Assembly (NCBI RefSeq): GCF_015240065.1
Contig: NZ_CP060506.1
Coordinates: 248,001-312,000 of the forward strand
DNA length: 64,000 bases
Reading direction: 5' to 3'
From: Nanchangia anserum
GTDB taxonomy: Bacteria; Actinomycetota; Actinomycetes; Actinomycetales; Actinomycetaceae
Under the pieces are notes generated by a model, which was not told the origin of the DNA, ran no database searches, and saw only the letters and a list, made by a program, of their open reading frames with translations. Positions 1 to 7,379 of this stretch are shown piece after piece. The first letter of the stretch is position 1. Each line of letters starts with the position of its first letter. The translations under genes and the position numbers were made by a program.

Positions 1-172
1 TGGCATCTGCTTGGATCAGGGGAATACGTCCCTGCCACTGGTTGACCTTGCGGGAAGAATTCTCGACGACGAGGACCTCGCGATCCATCTTTTCCAGCGT
101 CACGGCGACTGCGGAGCCAAAACGACCAAGCCCCACGACGAGAATGCCGTTTGGACTATTCTTTTTCGCCAT
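1..172 (-). CDS. TrkA-type potassium channel regulatory subunit, N-terminal part
   Basis: Only the first 57 codons are inside the window; the gene runs off the left edge. The peptide opens with a Rossmann nucleotide-binding fold, shown by the GLGRFG turn near residue 15 and an acidic residue after the second strand. This is typical of RCK/TrkA-N proteins, which bind NAD(H) or ATP on the cytoplasmic face of Trk/Ktr K+ uptake channels. The ATG at 172 has a strong GGAGGAAA ribosome site. It is divergent from radA across about 108 bp. The C-terminal domain and the channel partner are not visible. Confidence 0.8.
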   Translation of the reverse strand, partial: MAKKNSPNGILVVGLGRFGSAVAVTLEKMDREVLVVENSSRKVNQWQGRIPLIQADA

Positions 173-280
173 ATTTCCTCCGTTACCAGGTCGTAGGTCT
201 CCAGCCTACTCGGGCTGGTGACGTTGAGACGCCTCCGTGGGGGCCGCTTACCGCTATGCGCTGGCTACTAGCCTAGGGAC

Positions 281-1702
281 ATGGCCAAAACCAAGTCGAT
301 CTTCCGGTGTACGAATTGTGGGACAACGTATCCCAAATGGGCGGGGCAATGTCGCAGTTGCAAGGCGTGGCAGAGTCTCGAGGAAGACGTCGTTTCGGGG
401 TCAGGTGCACCATCTCGCAGTGCTGTCCCGTTATCTCCCGCGTTGCCCATTGGCCAGGTCGATGCGCAGGCGGCTCAAGCCCGCTCGACCGGCGTGTCGG
501 AGCTCGACCGTGTGTTGGGTGGGGGAATGGTCCCCGGTGCTGTCGTCCTTTTGGCGGGCGAACCCGGGATCGGTAAGTCGACGCTTCTGCTTGATGTTGC
601 CGCGAAGGCAGCGGAGCGCGTGCGTGCGAGCTCAGGAGGAACGGTCCTTTACCTCACGGGAGAGGAATCGGCCTCGCAGGTGCGGTTGCGAGCCGAACGA
701 ATTGGCGCCCTCGATCCAGGCTTGCTTCTCGCCGCTGAGAATGATCTTTCCCGCGCTCTGGGACATATTGAAGCGCACGCTCCCGCGCTCGTTGTCGTCG
801 ATTCGGTGCAGACCCTGGCCAGTCCCACCGAAGAAGGATCGCCCGGCGGCGTGACTCAGGTACGTGCGGTCGCCGGTGCGCTAATCGCGGTAGCCAAACA
901 GCGCAACATTCCGGTGCTCCTCGTGGGCCACGTGACGAAAAGCGGCAACATCGCCGGTCCGCGCGTCCTCGAGCATCTTGTCGACGTGGTGCTCCACTTT
1001 GAGGGGGATCGGCACACGCGATTGCGCCTGTTGCGCGCCGTGAAGAATCGCTACGGACCCACCGACGAGGTCGGTTGTTTTGAGTTGGCTGACCGGGGGA
1101 TCCTCGGCCTTGAGGATCCCTCCGGCCTGTTCCTATCCCAAACATCGCAATCTGTTCCGGGGACCTGCGTTACCGTGACGCTCGAAGGACGTCGCCCGAT
1201 GCCTACCGAGGTCCAAGCGCTGGTAGCGAAGACGTCGGCGGGGTCGCCGCGTCGAACGACCTCGGGAGTCGACAGCTCGCGCGTCGCGATGATCCTCGCC
1301 GTTTTGCAGGCGCGATTGGGAGTCGATCTGTCGTCTTGCGACGTGTACGCCTCAACCGTCGGCGGTGCACGTACGGCTGAGCCGGCTGCAGATCTCGCTT
1401 TGGCGATGTCGATCGTCTCCGCAGCATCAGATGCTGCGCCGAAGGAGCGTCTCGTCGCAATAGGAGAGGTGTCGCTAACCGGCGAAGTGCGCCAAACCGT
1501 TGGCATCGAGCGACGCTTGGCTGAGGCCCAGCGTCTGGGATTTGCTTTTGCGATCGTGCCACGAGGAGCGCTTGACGGGCTGCGGATTCCCGCAGGAATG
1601 ACCGTCCGTGGCGTGGGAGACCTCTCGGAGGCCGCCCGATTGGCGCTGCCAGGCATCACGCCCGGTAGCGCCGCGGCTGAGCATTCGTCGTCTGGCCGGT
1701 GA
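281..1702 (+). CDS. radA: DNA repair protein RadA (Sms)
   Basis: The protein is 473 residues, normal for RadA, a RecA-like motor that helps branch migration and processing of recombination intermediates. An N-terminal four-cysteine zinc finger uses C10, C13, C24 and C27. A Walker A motif (GEPGIGKST) lies near residue 93. The RadA signature KNRYG, usually KNRFG, is near residue 252. The last 150 residues match the Lon-protease-like domain. The ATG start at 281 places the zinc finger at the usual distance from the N-terminus. No defect is visible. Confidence 0.96.
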   Translation: MAKTKSIFRCTNCGTTYPKWAGQCRSCKAWQSLEEDVVSGSGAPSRSAVPLSPALPIGQVDAQAAQARSTGVSELDRVLGGGMVPGAVVLLAGEPGIGKSTLLLDVAAKAAERVRASSGGTVLYLTGEESASQVRLRAERIGALDPGLLLAAENDLSRALGHIEAHAPALVVVDSVQTLASPTEEGSPGGVTQVRAVAGALIAVAKQRNIPVLLVGHVTKSGNIAGPRVLEHLVDVVLHFEGDRHTRLRLLRAVKNRYGPTDEVGCFELADRGILGLEDPSGLFLSQTSQSVPGTCVTVTLEGRRPMPTEVQALVAKTSAGSPRRTTSGVDSSRVAMILAVLQARLGVDLSSCDVYASTVGGARTAEPAADLALAMSIVSAASDAAPKERLVAIGEVSLTGEVRQTVGIERRLAEAQRLGFAFAIVPRGALDGLRIPAGMTVRGVGDLSEAARLALPGITPGSAAAEHSSSGR

Positions 1703-2263
1703 TTACTGAGCTAAGCCGTCAACGATTTCGGCCCCGGGCAGGGCAGAGAGAACTTCGCCGGTAACGAATAGTTTCGACCCACGCAGCCCCGAGCCGATGC
1801 ACGACCAGCCGCGCGTGCATCGAGAATCGATAAAGAGCCGCCAGTTGCTCGGGATTCCGATCGGCGTGATGCCGCCGTATTCCATCCCCGACGCCTCAAC
1901 GGCGCGTTCGGTTGGCCAGAAAGAGGCTTTGCGCACCTCCAGACGCTTCTTGATGACGTGATTGACGTCGGCCCGGGTCGTCGCCCGAACGACGCAGGCG
2001 GCCACACGTTCCACACCTTGGCGTTTGCCCGAAACGAGGATGCAGTTACTCGACAACGCTAGGTCCATGCCGAAAGCCTCGGTCATCGCCTCGGTATCGG
2101 CTACCTGCGGATCGATAGAAACGGCCAGGATCTGGTCGCCAAATTCGGGACGGGAGGCGACAAGCGTGCTCACAGCGGCCGCAACCGGCTCAGCAAGGAT
2201 TTCGAGGGAGGAGATAGCAGGCTGGGGAATCAAGCTGCCGATACCGGGAATCGTCGTGCTCAT
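1703..2263 (-). CDS. YbaK/EbsC-family aminoacyl-tRNA deacylase-like protein
   Basis: This 186-aa protein belongs to the YbaK/ProX family, whose members hydrolyse mischarged tRNAs such as Cys-tRNA(Pro). The central KKRLEVRKASFWP segment, the EASGMEYGGITPIG stretch and a GLRGSKLF segment near the C-terminus follow the family pattern. I chose the ATG at 2263 because longer in-frame versions would read into the tRNA-Arg gene and its terminator. It converges on radA with no gap. The exact tRNA substrate cannot be told from sequence. Confidence 0.85.
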   Translation of the reverse strand: MSTTIPGIGSLIPQPAISSLEILAEPVAAAVSTLVASRPEFGDQILAVSIDPQVADTEAMTEAFGMDLALSSNCILVSGKRQGVERVAACVVRATTRADVNHVIKKRLEVRKASFWPTERAVEASGMEYGGITPIGIPSNWRLFIDSRCTRGWSCIGSGLRGSKLFVTGEVLSALPGAEIVDGLAQ

Positions 2264-2395
2264 GTACCGACGGTAATCTCGAATCTTTGCGGGCGCACTA
2301 CCGGTATGTCGTTGGCGGACACCGTCGCAGGCATGCGGCATGTTGTTGGTACGTTGAGCGCTTGGGCGTCGACGACAAATGCTCATCGAGCATGG

Positions 2396-2435
2396 AAAAA
2401 CCCCGGTTCCGCTGGATCGCAGCGATACCGGGGTT
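2396..2435 (-). terminator. Rho-independent terminator of tRNA-Arg
   Basis: Read on the minus strand, AACCCCGGT and ACCGGGGTT form a 9-bp stem followed directly by a run of five T. It lies three bases past the tRNA-Arg 3' end. Confidence 0.8.
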
Positions 2436-2437
2436 AG

Positions 2438-2510
2438 CGCGCTCGAAGGGACTCGAACCCCCAACCTTCTGATCCGTAGTCAGATGCTCTATCCATTGAG
2501 CTACGAGCGC
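2438..2510 (-). tRNA. tRNA-Arg (anticodon ACG)
   Basis: A 73-nt cloverleaf reads on the minus strand. The acceptor stem is GCGCTCG paired with CGAGCGC. The D-arm, the ACG anticodon loop and a GGTTCGAGTCC T-arm are all present. The A34 would be edited to inosine for CGN codons. Confidence 0.96.
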
Positions 2511-2581
2511 TGGTTGCTGGTTAAGACTTTAGCGCTCGCGGCGCCGAAGACAAAATTGCGTGACTGTCTAGTGGGACACAC

Positions 2582-3457
2582 TCACGCGTAGCGTTTAGCG
2601 CAGGCGACCGACTCGTATCCGTAGCCGCCACCGAAGAGGTTGGCGTGAACGAGGAGCATGTGGAGCTGGTGGAGGCCCACGCGTTCTCGCCATCCATCGG
2701 CAAGCTTCGATACCGAGTTGTAGCCGTCGTAGATCGCGTCGAGGTAGGGCTGTCCGAAGATTCCCAACGATGCGAGATCGGTCTCAGCGTGACCTCCTTG
2801 CGCGGCGGGGTCGATGAGGACTCCGACGACGGTCGGGAGTGAATCGTCTCGGTCGGGGTCACGCCCGGCAGTGCGGGGCGCCCAGGTCAATTCCACCGAT
2901 GGTGCCCATACGACGTTTCCACTCCACAAGTCGCCGTGAAGTCGGGCAGCCGGCGCCGTGATGAGGGCAGGTAGCGCGTGGTCATAAGCGCCGTCCGCAA
3001 GCTTGGCGCACAGATGCTCAACGATGGCGCATCCGTGGGCGGTGATGGAGCCGTTGTCACGTGCAGGCGCGAGGATGGGAAGGAGGCGATCATGTGCGTA
3101 GAACTCACCCCACGATCGCGCCGGGGCGTTCGAGGTGGCGTATGTCAGACGGGCATTGCCCATCCAGCCATCGCCGTTCCACCCGCGGGGAGGGGCACCG
3201 TAGTAGGGAGCGCCTGCCGCGTGGGTGCGTGCGAGGGCGTGTCCGAATGCGTGTGCAGCGTCTCGGGTGCACGTCGACGAGGGAATAGCACGAAGTCGAA
3301 GCCGCCCGGGGCCGTGGGCGACCATATCAACGACGTGAGCACCGCCGATCTCTTGTGCCTCGGCTAGCCACGCGAGCCCACGGGCTTCGAGGTCTATTTG
3401 GTCATGATGATGCTCGTTGGTCTTGGTGTAATACTCGCCTTCGCGCTGAATACCCAT
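2582..3457 (-). CDS. Fructosamine kinase family protein
   Basis: The 291-aa protein has the kinase-like core of fructosamine-3-kinases. The catalytic loop LHGDLWSGN is near residue 170, and the metal-binding segment IDPAAQGGHAETDLA follows about 45 residues later. These enzymes phosphorylate sugar adducts on amines so that the adduct breaks down, a protein deglycation role. Residues 15-30 keep only part of the usual N-terminal glycine-rich region. The gene lies between tRNA-Arg and tRNA-Ser on the same strand. The natural substrate of the bacterial family is poorly known. Confidence 0.88.
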   Translation of the reverse strand: MGIQREGEYYTKTNEHHHDQIDLEARGLAWLAEAQEIGGAHVVDMVAHGPGRLRLRAIPSSTCTRDAAHAFGHALARTHAAGAPYYGAPPRGWNGDGWMGNARLTYATSNAPARSWGEFYAHDRLLPILAPARDNGSITAHGCAIVEHLCAKLADGAYDHALPALITAPAARLHGDLWSGNVVWAPSVELTWAPRTAGRDPDRDDSLPTVVGVLIDPAAQGGHAETDLASLGIFGQPYLDAIYDGYNSVSKLADGWRERVGLHQLHMLLVHANLFGGGYGYESVACAKRYA

Positions 3458-3496
3458 GTCCCTATTGTCGGCGAGACAGCGCCGTGTGCTACTCGG

Positions 3497-3582
3497 CGGA
3501 GCGGGTGGGATTCGAACCCACGGTGCGCATAGCGCACAACGGTTTTCAAGACCGCATCCTTCGGCCGCTCGGACACCGCTCC
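3497..3582 (-). tRNA. tRNA-Ser (anticodon TGA)
   Basis: An 86-nt tRNA on the minus strand with acceptor stem GGAGCGG/CCGCTCC, a TGA anticodon in loop CTTGAAA, a long type II variable arm and T-loop GGTTCGAATCC. Confidence 0.96.
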
Positions 3583-3682
3583 CTGACGAGTCACGGCCGT
3601 GGCGACCCGCCTCCCCTATAGTAGCGGCATCTGTCGCGGTCGCGACGAGCCGAGGGCGGTGGCGAGTGCCAGTCGCGGAGGT

Positions 3683-3712
3683 TTGCGGGCACGCGATCGG
3701 GTTGGCTACACT
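3683..3712 (+). promoter_or_regulatory. Probable promoter of tRNA-Ser(GCT)
   Basis: TTGCGG (3683-3688) and TACACT (3707-3712) have an 18-bp spacer, and the tRNA begins 10 bases after the -10 box. The spacing fits a sigma-70-type promoter. Confidence 0.55.
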
Positions 3713-3722
3713 GTTCGCGACT

Positions 3723-3810
3723 GGAGATGTCGCATAGTGGCCTAGTGCGCCTCCCTGCTAAGGAGGTTGGGGCGGTAAGCCCCTCGAGGGTTCGAATCCC
3801 TCCATCTCCG
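3723..3810 (+). tRNA. tRNA-Ser (anticodon GCT)
   Basis: An 88-nt type II tRNA. The acceptor stem GGAGATG pairs with CATCTCC, the anticodon loop CTGCTAA carries GCT, and the T-arm GGTTCGAATCC is intact. The prophage relic starts about 115 bases beyond its 3' end, so this tRNA may have been the relic's integration site. I saw no second copy of its 3' end at the far side of the relic. Confidence 0.96.
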
Positions 3811-3924
3811 CGAAGGAGTCTGGAGTCGTTGAGTGAGACACCGGGATTCTTGCATTTATCGACACTTGGCTTGCGTGGGCACGGACAGCAGCTGACTATC
3901 GATATCGGCCGCGGTGTCATCCCC

Positions 3925-3992
3925 GCGCGTGGCGTGTGTGGCGTGGCGTCGGTCGTGGTCTCGGCTTGCTTGTCGGTGTCGTCTTTGGGTAT
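3925..3992 (-). pseudogene. Scaffold-protein gene 5' fragment
   Basis: This matches the first codons of the prophage scaffold gene at 39241 but has ATA in place of ATG at 3990-3992. A deletion of about 27 bp removes part of codons 14-25. Similarity stops near 3925. It is a dead fragment and is useful mainly as proof of synteny with the prophage. Confidence 0.7.
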
Positions 3993-4055
3993 TGCGCCCT
4001 CCTCCTGTGGGTTCGGCCCGTTGCGGGCGTGCGGGTTCCCCGTTTCAGGGCATAA

Positions 4056-4090
4056 TAAAACCGCCCCACCCCGTTACGGGGTAAGACGGT
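4056..4090 (-). terminator. Terminator behind the orphan immunity array
   Basis: A nested hairpin built on ACCCCGT/ACGGGGT, with an outer ACCGTC/GGCGGT stem and a T-run on the minus strand. It is almost identical to the hairpin at 39144-39178 in the prophage. Confidence 0.75.
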
Positions 4091-4112
4091 CAAAACTATT
4101 CAGACGCGGCGG

Positions 4113-4463
4113 CTAGCTTGCCTTAGCCTCCGCGGTCTCTCTGGCTTGCGCGACGTATTGCGCGTGATGGGTGCGGTACCTCCTAATGGTTGATAGCGCG
4201 ATCTTGCCCCATGCGTCGCCATCGGCCGCGAACTCCTTGGCCTCCTCCTCAAACGCGGTTAGAAGCCGCTCAGGTATGGCAACCTCATACGGGCACAGCT
4301 CTAACACGCATTCGATCATCGCCCACGGGTCGCCGTCGCCGGAAGTGAGCAAACCCGCGCGGTCATCGGGGGTCAAGTGAGGCCAGATGAACATCCCAAG
4401 CTCTCCGGCGCTTCCGCCCCAATCGCGTATCATCTCAAGCGCCATTTCCTCCATGAGGCCCAT
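4113..4463 (-). CDS. Orphan immunity-like protein 1 (paralogue of 38783-39121)
   Basis: A 116-aa acidic protein closely related to the small protein that overlaps the end of the MuF-toxin gene at 38783. Shared blocks are WGGSAGELGMFIWPHLTP near residue 14, ELCPYEVAIPERLLTAFEEE in the middle, and a basic IRRYRTHHA tail. I recognise no named family. The inference is that it neutralises a C-terminal toxin domain. The 45 bases before the ATG still read as the toxin's last codons (DLTTRNEIEWQ) in another frame. It is the last gene of the array before the terminator and looks intact. Confidence 0.75.
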   Translation of the reverse strand: MGLMEEMALEMIRDWGGSAGELGMFIWPHLTPDDRAGLLTSGDGDPWAMIECVLELCPYEVAIPERLLTAFEEEAKEFAADGDAWGKIALSTIRRYRTHHAQYVAQARETAEAKAS

Positions 4464-4533
4464 GCTGCCATTCTATTTCATTTCTGGTGGTGAGATCGTT
4501 AACAGGGAATGGCAGCTATGGTCGTGAGGTTAC

Positions 4534-4863
4534 CTAAGGATTCGCGCCGGCTGTGGTGCGCGCATGGTCAGCGCGGTAGCGCTTAATCGTTTCGAGCGCC
4601 ATACGCCCCCAAACGTCATCCTGCGCGGCCAGCTCCTTCGCCTCATCCTCAAACGCGGTTAAAAACTGTTCGGGAATAGCCAGCTCGTCGGGGCAAAACG
4701 CCAATACAGAATCAGCCATAGCCCACGGATCCCACGCGCCATCCCAGCCCACGATGTCACGATACTCGTCGGTCAAGTGCGGCCAGATGAACAGCGCAAG
4801 GTCAGCGGGCACGCCGCCCCACGCGCGTATGGCCGCGAGTGCCTTGTCTCCTTCCGTTCCCAT
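4534..4863 (-). CDS. Orphan immunity-like protein 2
   Basis: A 109-aa acidic paralogue of the neighbouring genes with LALFIWPHLT near residue 22, DPWAMADSVLAFCPDELAIP in the middle and IKRYRADHA near the end. It diverges more from the prophage copy than protein 1 does, so it may have a different partner. Upstream, the bases read PFDLDALTTRKKIG then stop, which matches the toxin C-terminus. That stop lies six bases before the ATG, and its AGGA serves as a ribosome site. No frameshift is visible. Confidence 0.75.
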   Translation of the reverse strand: MGTEGDKALAAIRAWGGVPADLALFIWPHLTDEYRDIVGWDGAWDPWAMADSVLAFCPDELAIPEQFLTAFEDEAKELAAQDDVWGRMALETIKRYRADHARTTAGANP

Positions 4864-4935
4864 ACGCGTTATCCTATCTTCTTTCGCGTGGTAAGGGCGT
4901 CGAGATCGAACGGTAACTATATCTACTAGCTCGCG

Positions 4936-5253
4936 TTAACTTTGACGGCTGGCGTGGCGCGCGCGATGACGCTTAATCGCGCCGAGTGCCTCCAATCCGT
5001 ATACGCCGGCTTCTCTTTTTTGCTCGGTAGCCTCTTCCTCGAGGCCGGTGAGGATACGCTCAGGTACGGCCACCTCGGCCGGACATAGCTCCAACATGGG
5101 TTCGACCATGTTCCATGGGTACCATTCAAGTTCCTCAGTAAGCTCTTTACGACGCTCGGGGGTCAAATGAGGCCACACGAACAGCGTCAAGTCTCCAATA
5201 GCCCCGCCCCAATCGCATAAGTCTTCATAAAGGTCATGTTCATCTAGTACCAT
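4936..5253 (-). CDS. Orphan immunity-like protein 3
   Basis: A 105-aa paralogue with LTLFVWPHLTPERR near residue 22, DPW replaced by YPW, ELCPAEVAVPERILTGLEEE in the middle and IKRHRARHA at the end. It directly follows the decayed toxin fragment and so would be that toxin's cognate immunity gene. The toxin tail SFDLDPLTARKKIG precedes its ATG. Of the three array genes it is the one whose partner toxin can still be seen. Confidence 0.75.
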   Translation of the reverse strand: MVLDEHDLYEDLCDWGGAIGDLTLFVWPHLTPERRKELTEELEWYPWNMVEPMLELCPAEVAVPERILTGLEEEATEQKREAGVYGLEALGAIKRHRARHASRQS

Positions 5254-5257
5254 ACCG

Positions 5258-5544
5258 GTTATCCTATCTTCTTTCGCGCGGTAAGGGGGTCAAGATCGAA
5301 CGATACACATGGCCAGGTATTGCATTGCGTACTGTGTCGCCACATAGTGGCATGCAGTGGACGAAATCTTGCCCTGCGCCGTCTGCCGTATGTAGTAAGT
5401 ATGCTCGAAAATAGCACCGTACAGCTCGTGACGTGGCATACGCCTATCAGGATGCGGGTCGTGTCGTTGACGCGCTGCTGCGGGTGATTCTAGGCGTGAC
5501 AGGTTTGGTGTGTGCGCGACATAGACGTCCCCTTGGCCGATCAA
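5258..5544 (-). pseudogene. Decayed C-terminus of a MuF-linked toxin
   Basis: The reading frame from 5544 matches roughly the last 90 residues of the MuF protein at 37204-38799. ELYGAIFEHTYYIR aligns with EMYGVIFEHAYYIR. A missing base near 5382 then shifts the frame; restoring it gives DGAGQDFVHCMPLCGDTVR, nearly identical to the prophage. A second missing base near 5310-5330 precedes the natural C-terminus. No MuF domain or upstream part remains. The retained block is the best-conserved part of the two copies and probably holds the active or immunity-binding region. Confidence 0.75.
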
Positions 5545-5586
5545 TGGTGTCTAGCTGTGCCCATGGAGAATGCCTAGACTCGAAGG

Positions 5587-5775
5587 GTGAAGATGTTTAC
5601 TGTTCGAGCTGAGTGGGATGCGGCAGCGGGGGTCTACTGTCTGGCATGCGAAGAAGCAGGCTGTTTCTCGCAGGTGACGGGCATTGCCGATGCGGCCGAG
5701 GAACTACGAGAGGCTATCGCCTACCAGACCGGCTTAGCTGAGGGCGCGTTTATGGTTGACGTCGTCCAGGTCTAG
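5587..5775 (+). CDS. Small HicB/DUF1902-like protein
   Basis: A 62-aa protein beginning MKMFTVRAEWDAAAGVY, the pattern of the short HicB-like/DUF1902 fold often found as antitoxin. It starts with GTG at 5587 or ATG at 5593. No HicA-like toxin is next to it and no DNA-binding domain follows. The panA pseudogene starts 22 bases downstream on the same strand. It has no counterpart in the intact prophage. Family assignment is by pattern only. Confidence 0.5.
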   Translation: MKMFTVRAEWDAAAGVYCLACEEAGCFSQVTGIADAAEELREAIAYQTGLAEGAFMVDVVQV

Positions 5776-5797
5776 AAGCTGGTAAGAGGCCGGGATC

Positions 5798-6329
5798 ATG
5801 GCTGACATTTTCGATGTGGCGGCAGCGATAGATGAGCGCCTAGACAGGGATGCAGGAGCGGGCAAATTGTGTGCGCTGCTTTATCTCGCTCAAGACTGGT
5901 CGCTTGCGTGGACGGGCCGGGAACTGTTCGCCGACGAGGCCGAGGCGTGGGAACGCGGCCTGGTGTTCCCGATCGTGCGTAACGACATCAAGTACGACGG
6001 GGAAACCCGTCTGCGCGCTGGCGACCCAGCCCGGTTGAGTGAATCCGAAAGACTGATGACAGAGGCCGTGGTCGACCACTATGGACACCTTTCGGGCGCG
6101 GACTTGTCGGCCATCACCCACAGTTAGGCCCCGTGGCTTGACACCTACGAGCCGGGACGCAACGCCACGATCGACAAACTCGACATGCTGCGGTTCTTCT
6201 CCGTCCAAAAGTCCCCACGCATTAGGGATTCCTTCTTCCCGCCTCCCCCCGGTTGGCGGCGACATGAAGGCAGGCCATGCCCGGTTTGTCGAAAAGTGGG
6301 CGAAGACGCTGGAGCTGTTAGGCCGGTAG
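5798..6329 (+). pseudogene. Panacea-domain (PanA) antitoxin, broken copy
   Basis: This matches the intact panA at 32112-32642 over its whole length. A C-to-T change makes CAG into TAG at 6125-6127, so the reading frame stops after 109 codons. An extra C in the run near 6245-6250 shifts the frame further on. The natural end and the following doc ATG are still recognisable at 6327-6332. The N-terminal KLLKLLYF core is also altered to KLCALLYL. Confidence 0.85.
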
Positions 6330-6400
6330 ATGGACGATATCGCCTCGTGGCCTGGCGGCCTCGCGACACGGTCGTTCTACGACATGGACGCAGAAGCGCG
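6330..6400 (+). pseudogene. doc toxin gene, 5' remnant
   Basis: The bases directly after the panA stop read MDDIASW, matching the first codons of the intact Doc (MDDIAAW). Similarity is then lost and no Fic motif follows. Only about 20 codons remain, so the toxin is absent. Confidence 0.65.
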
Positions 6401-6481
6401 TCGATGGGAATCGGCACGCGCAAATGTGTCAGTCGCCTTTGGTGCGTACTCGGCTTGCGTGAGGTCGTGACTGTGCGTGGT

Positions 6482-7219
6482 TCAGCCGTAGATTTTCACG
6501 AAGTTGGCGAGAATCCTGTGCACATGGCCGACGTTGGCTGCCTCGCATGACTCGATAATTCGGCGTTGCTCAGTGGGTGGGTAATACCCGGCCGAGGCAT
6601 ATTCGAGGATCCGGATGTACAACGCCGGCCAGTCGAGTTCGGGATGGAACTGTGTCCCGTACATGTTGTGGCCAACGCGGAATAGCTGGATAGGGCACGA
6701 CGGCGAGGAAGCGAGCAGCACTGCGGATTCCGGCAGCGTTTCGGCTGCCTCCGTGTGGCCAACATACGCGCGGAAGGCTTGCGGCAGGCCCTGCATGAGA
6801 GGGTCGGCACGGCCTTCGTCGGTTAGTGAAATTTCGGGAGCGGAAATCTCCTCGGCATATCGCTGCGAGACGACCCCGCCCTGATGGGCGAGTAGGGTCC
6901 CGACGCCGTAGCACACGCCGAGAAACGGAAAATCGATTGGGACAAGCTGGTCGAGAAGCCGAGATATGTCAGCTTCGACTCGAATTTGAACGGGATCCTT
7001 TTCCCCCTCCGGCTTTAGTGAATTGTACGGAGAGCCACACAAGATGATTCCTGCCCACCGATCAGGTGCGAACGTCACGAGTGGGTCACGGTCCAGGTGG
7101 TAGTGGATGAGGCGGCTGGGCTCAAGTCCGGTAAATCTCTGAAACACGTCGTATTCGGAGGCGAGGATCTCGGGCTGTGAGCGCGTCGAGATGAGGAGGA
7201 AGGGCTTCGCTGCGCACAT
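6482..7219 (-). CDS. Class I glutamine amidotransferase (GMP-synthase-like)
   Basis: A 245-aa stand-alone class I GATase domain. The nucleophile elbow GVCYGVG carries the catalytic Cys near residue 102, and FHPE near residue 192 carries the His and Glu of the triad. The length resembles stand-alone YfeJ-like proteins rather than the two-domain GuaA. Its substrate is unknown. It is divergent from araD, and its 3' end abuts the prophage relic. Confidence 0.85.
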   Translation of the reverse strand: MCAAKPFLLISTRSQPEILASEYDVFQRFTGLEPSRLIHYHLDRDPLVTFAPDRWAGIILCGSPYNSLKPEGEKDPVQIRVEADISRLLDQLVPIDFPFLGVCYGVGTLLAHQGGVVSQRYAEEISAPEISLTDEGRADPLMQGLPQAFRAYVGHTEAAETLPESAVLLASSPSCPIQLFRVGHNMYGTQFHPELDWPALYIRILEYASAGYYPPTEQRRIIESCEAANVGHVHRILANFVKIYG

Positions 7220-7289
7220 GAGGGTGATTCTAGCGACATAGGTGTTTCGAAGCGGGCTGGTCCGAGGATGGTGCGCAGCGCAGGCAGTC

Positions 7290-7323
7290 TTGCAACGCGT
7301 TCGCGCGAGTGTTAACGTTCACA
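7290..7323 (+). promoter_or_regulatory. Promoter and LacI-type operator of the arabinose genes
   Basis: TTGCAA (7290-7295) and TAACGT (7313-7318) sit 17 bp apart. The near-palindrome TGTTAACGTTCACA at 7310-7323 covers the -10 box. Operators of this shape with a central CG are typical of LacI-family repressors, and a LacI gene ends the cluster at 12937. Binding is inferred. Confidence 0.55.
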
Positions 7324-7379
7324 TCGTGAGCGCTGATGGCGCTCGTGCAAGCAAAGGCGCTATCGAACGAGGAAAATCG

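Larger units (their letters stand above)
3925..6400. mobile_element. Relic of a prophage related to the intact prophage, in inverted orientation
   Basis: Reading the minus strand from 6400 to 3925 gives doc start, panA, a toxin 3' fragment, three immunity-like genes, a terminator and the scaffold-gene start. The intact prophage has the same genes in the same order and relative orientation at 31704-39290. The relic lacks everything between panA and the end of the MuF gene. The best-matching stretch, 3990-4120 against 39113-39250, differs at only a few positions. The outer edges are approximate, since similarity fades near 3925 and 6400. Confidence 0.8.

Noticed and set aside
3497-3810. Near-identical repeats as an integration scar
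   Set aside because: They are two different serine tRNAs with different anticodons on opposite strands, not att copies.
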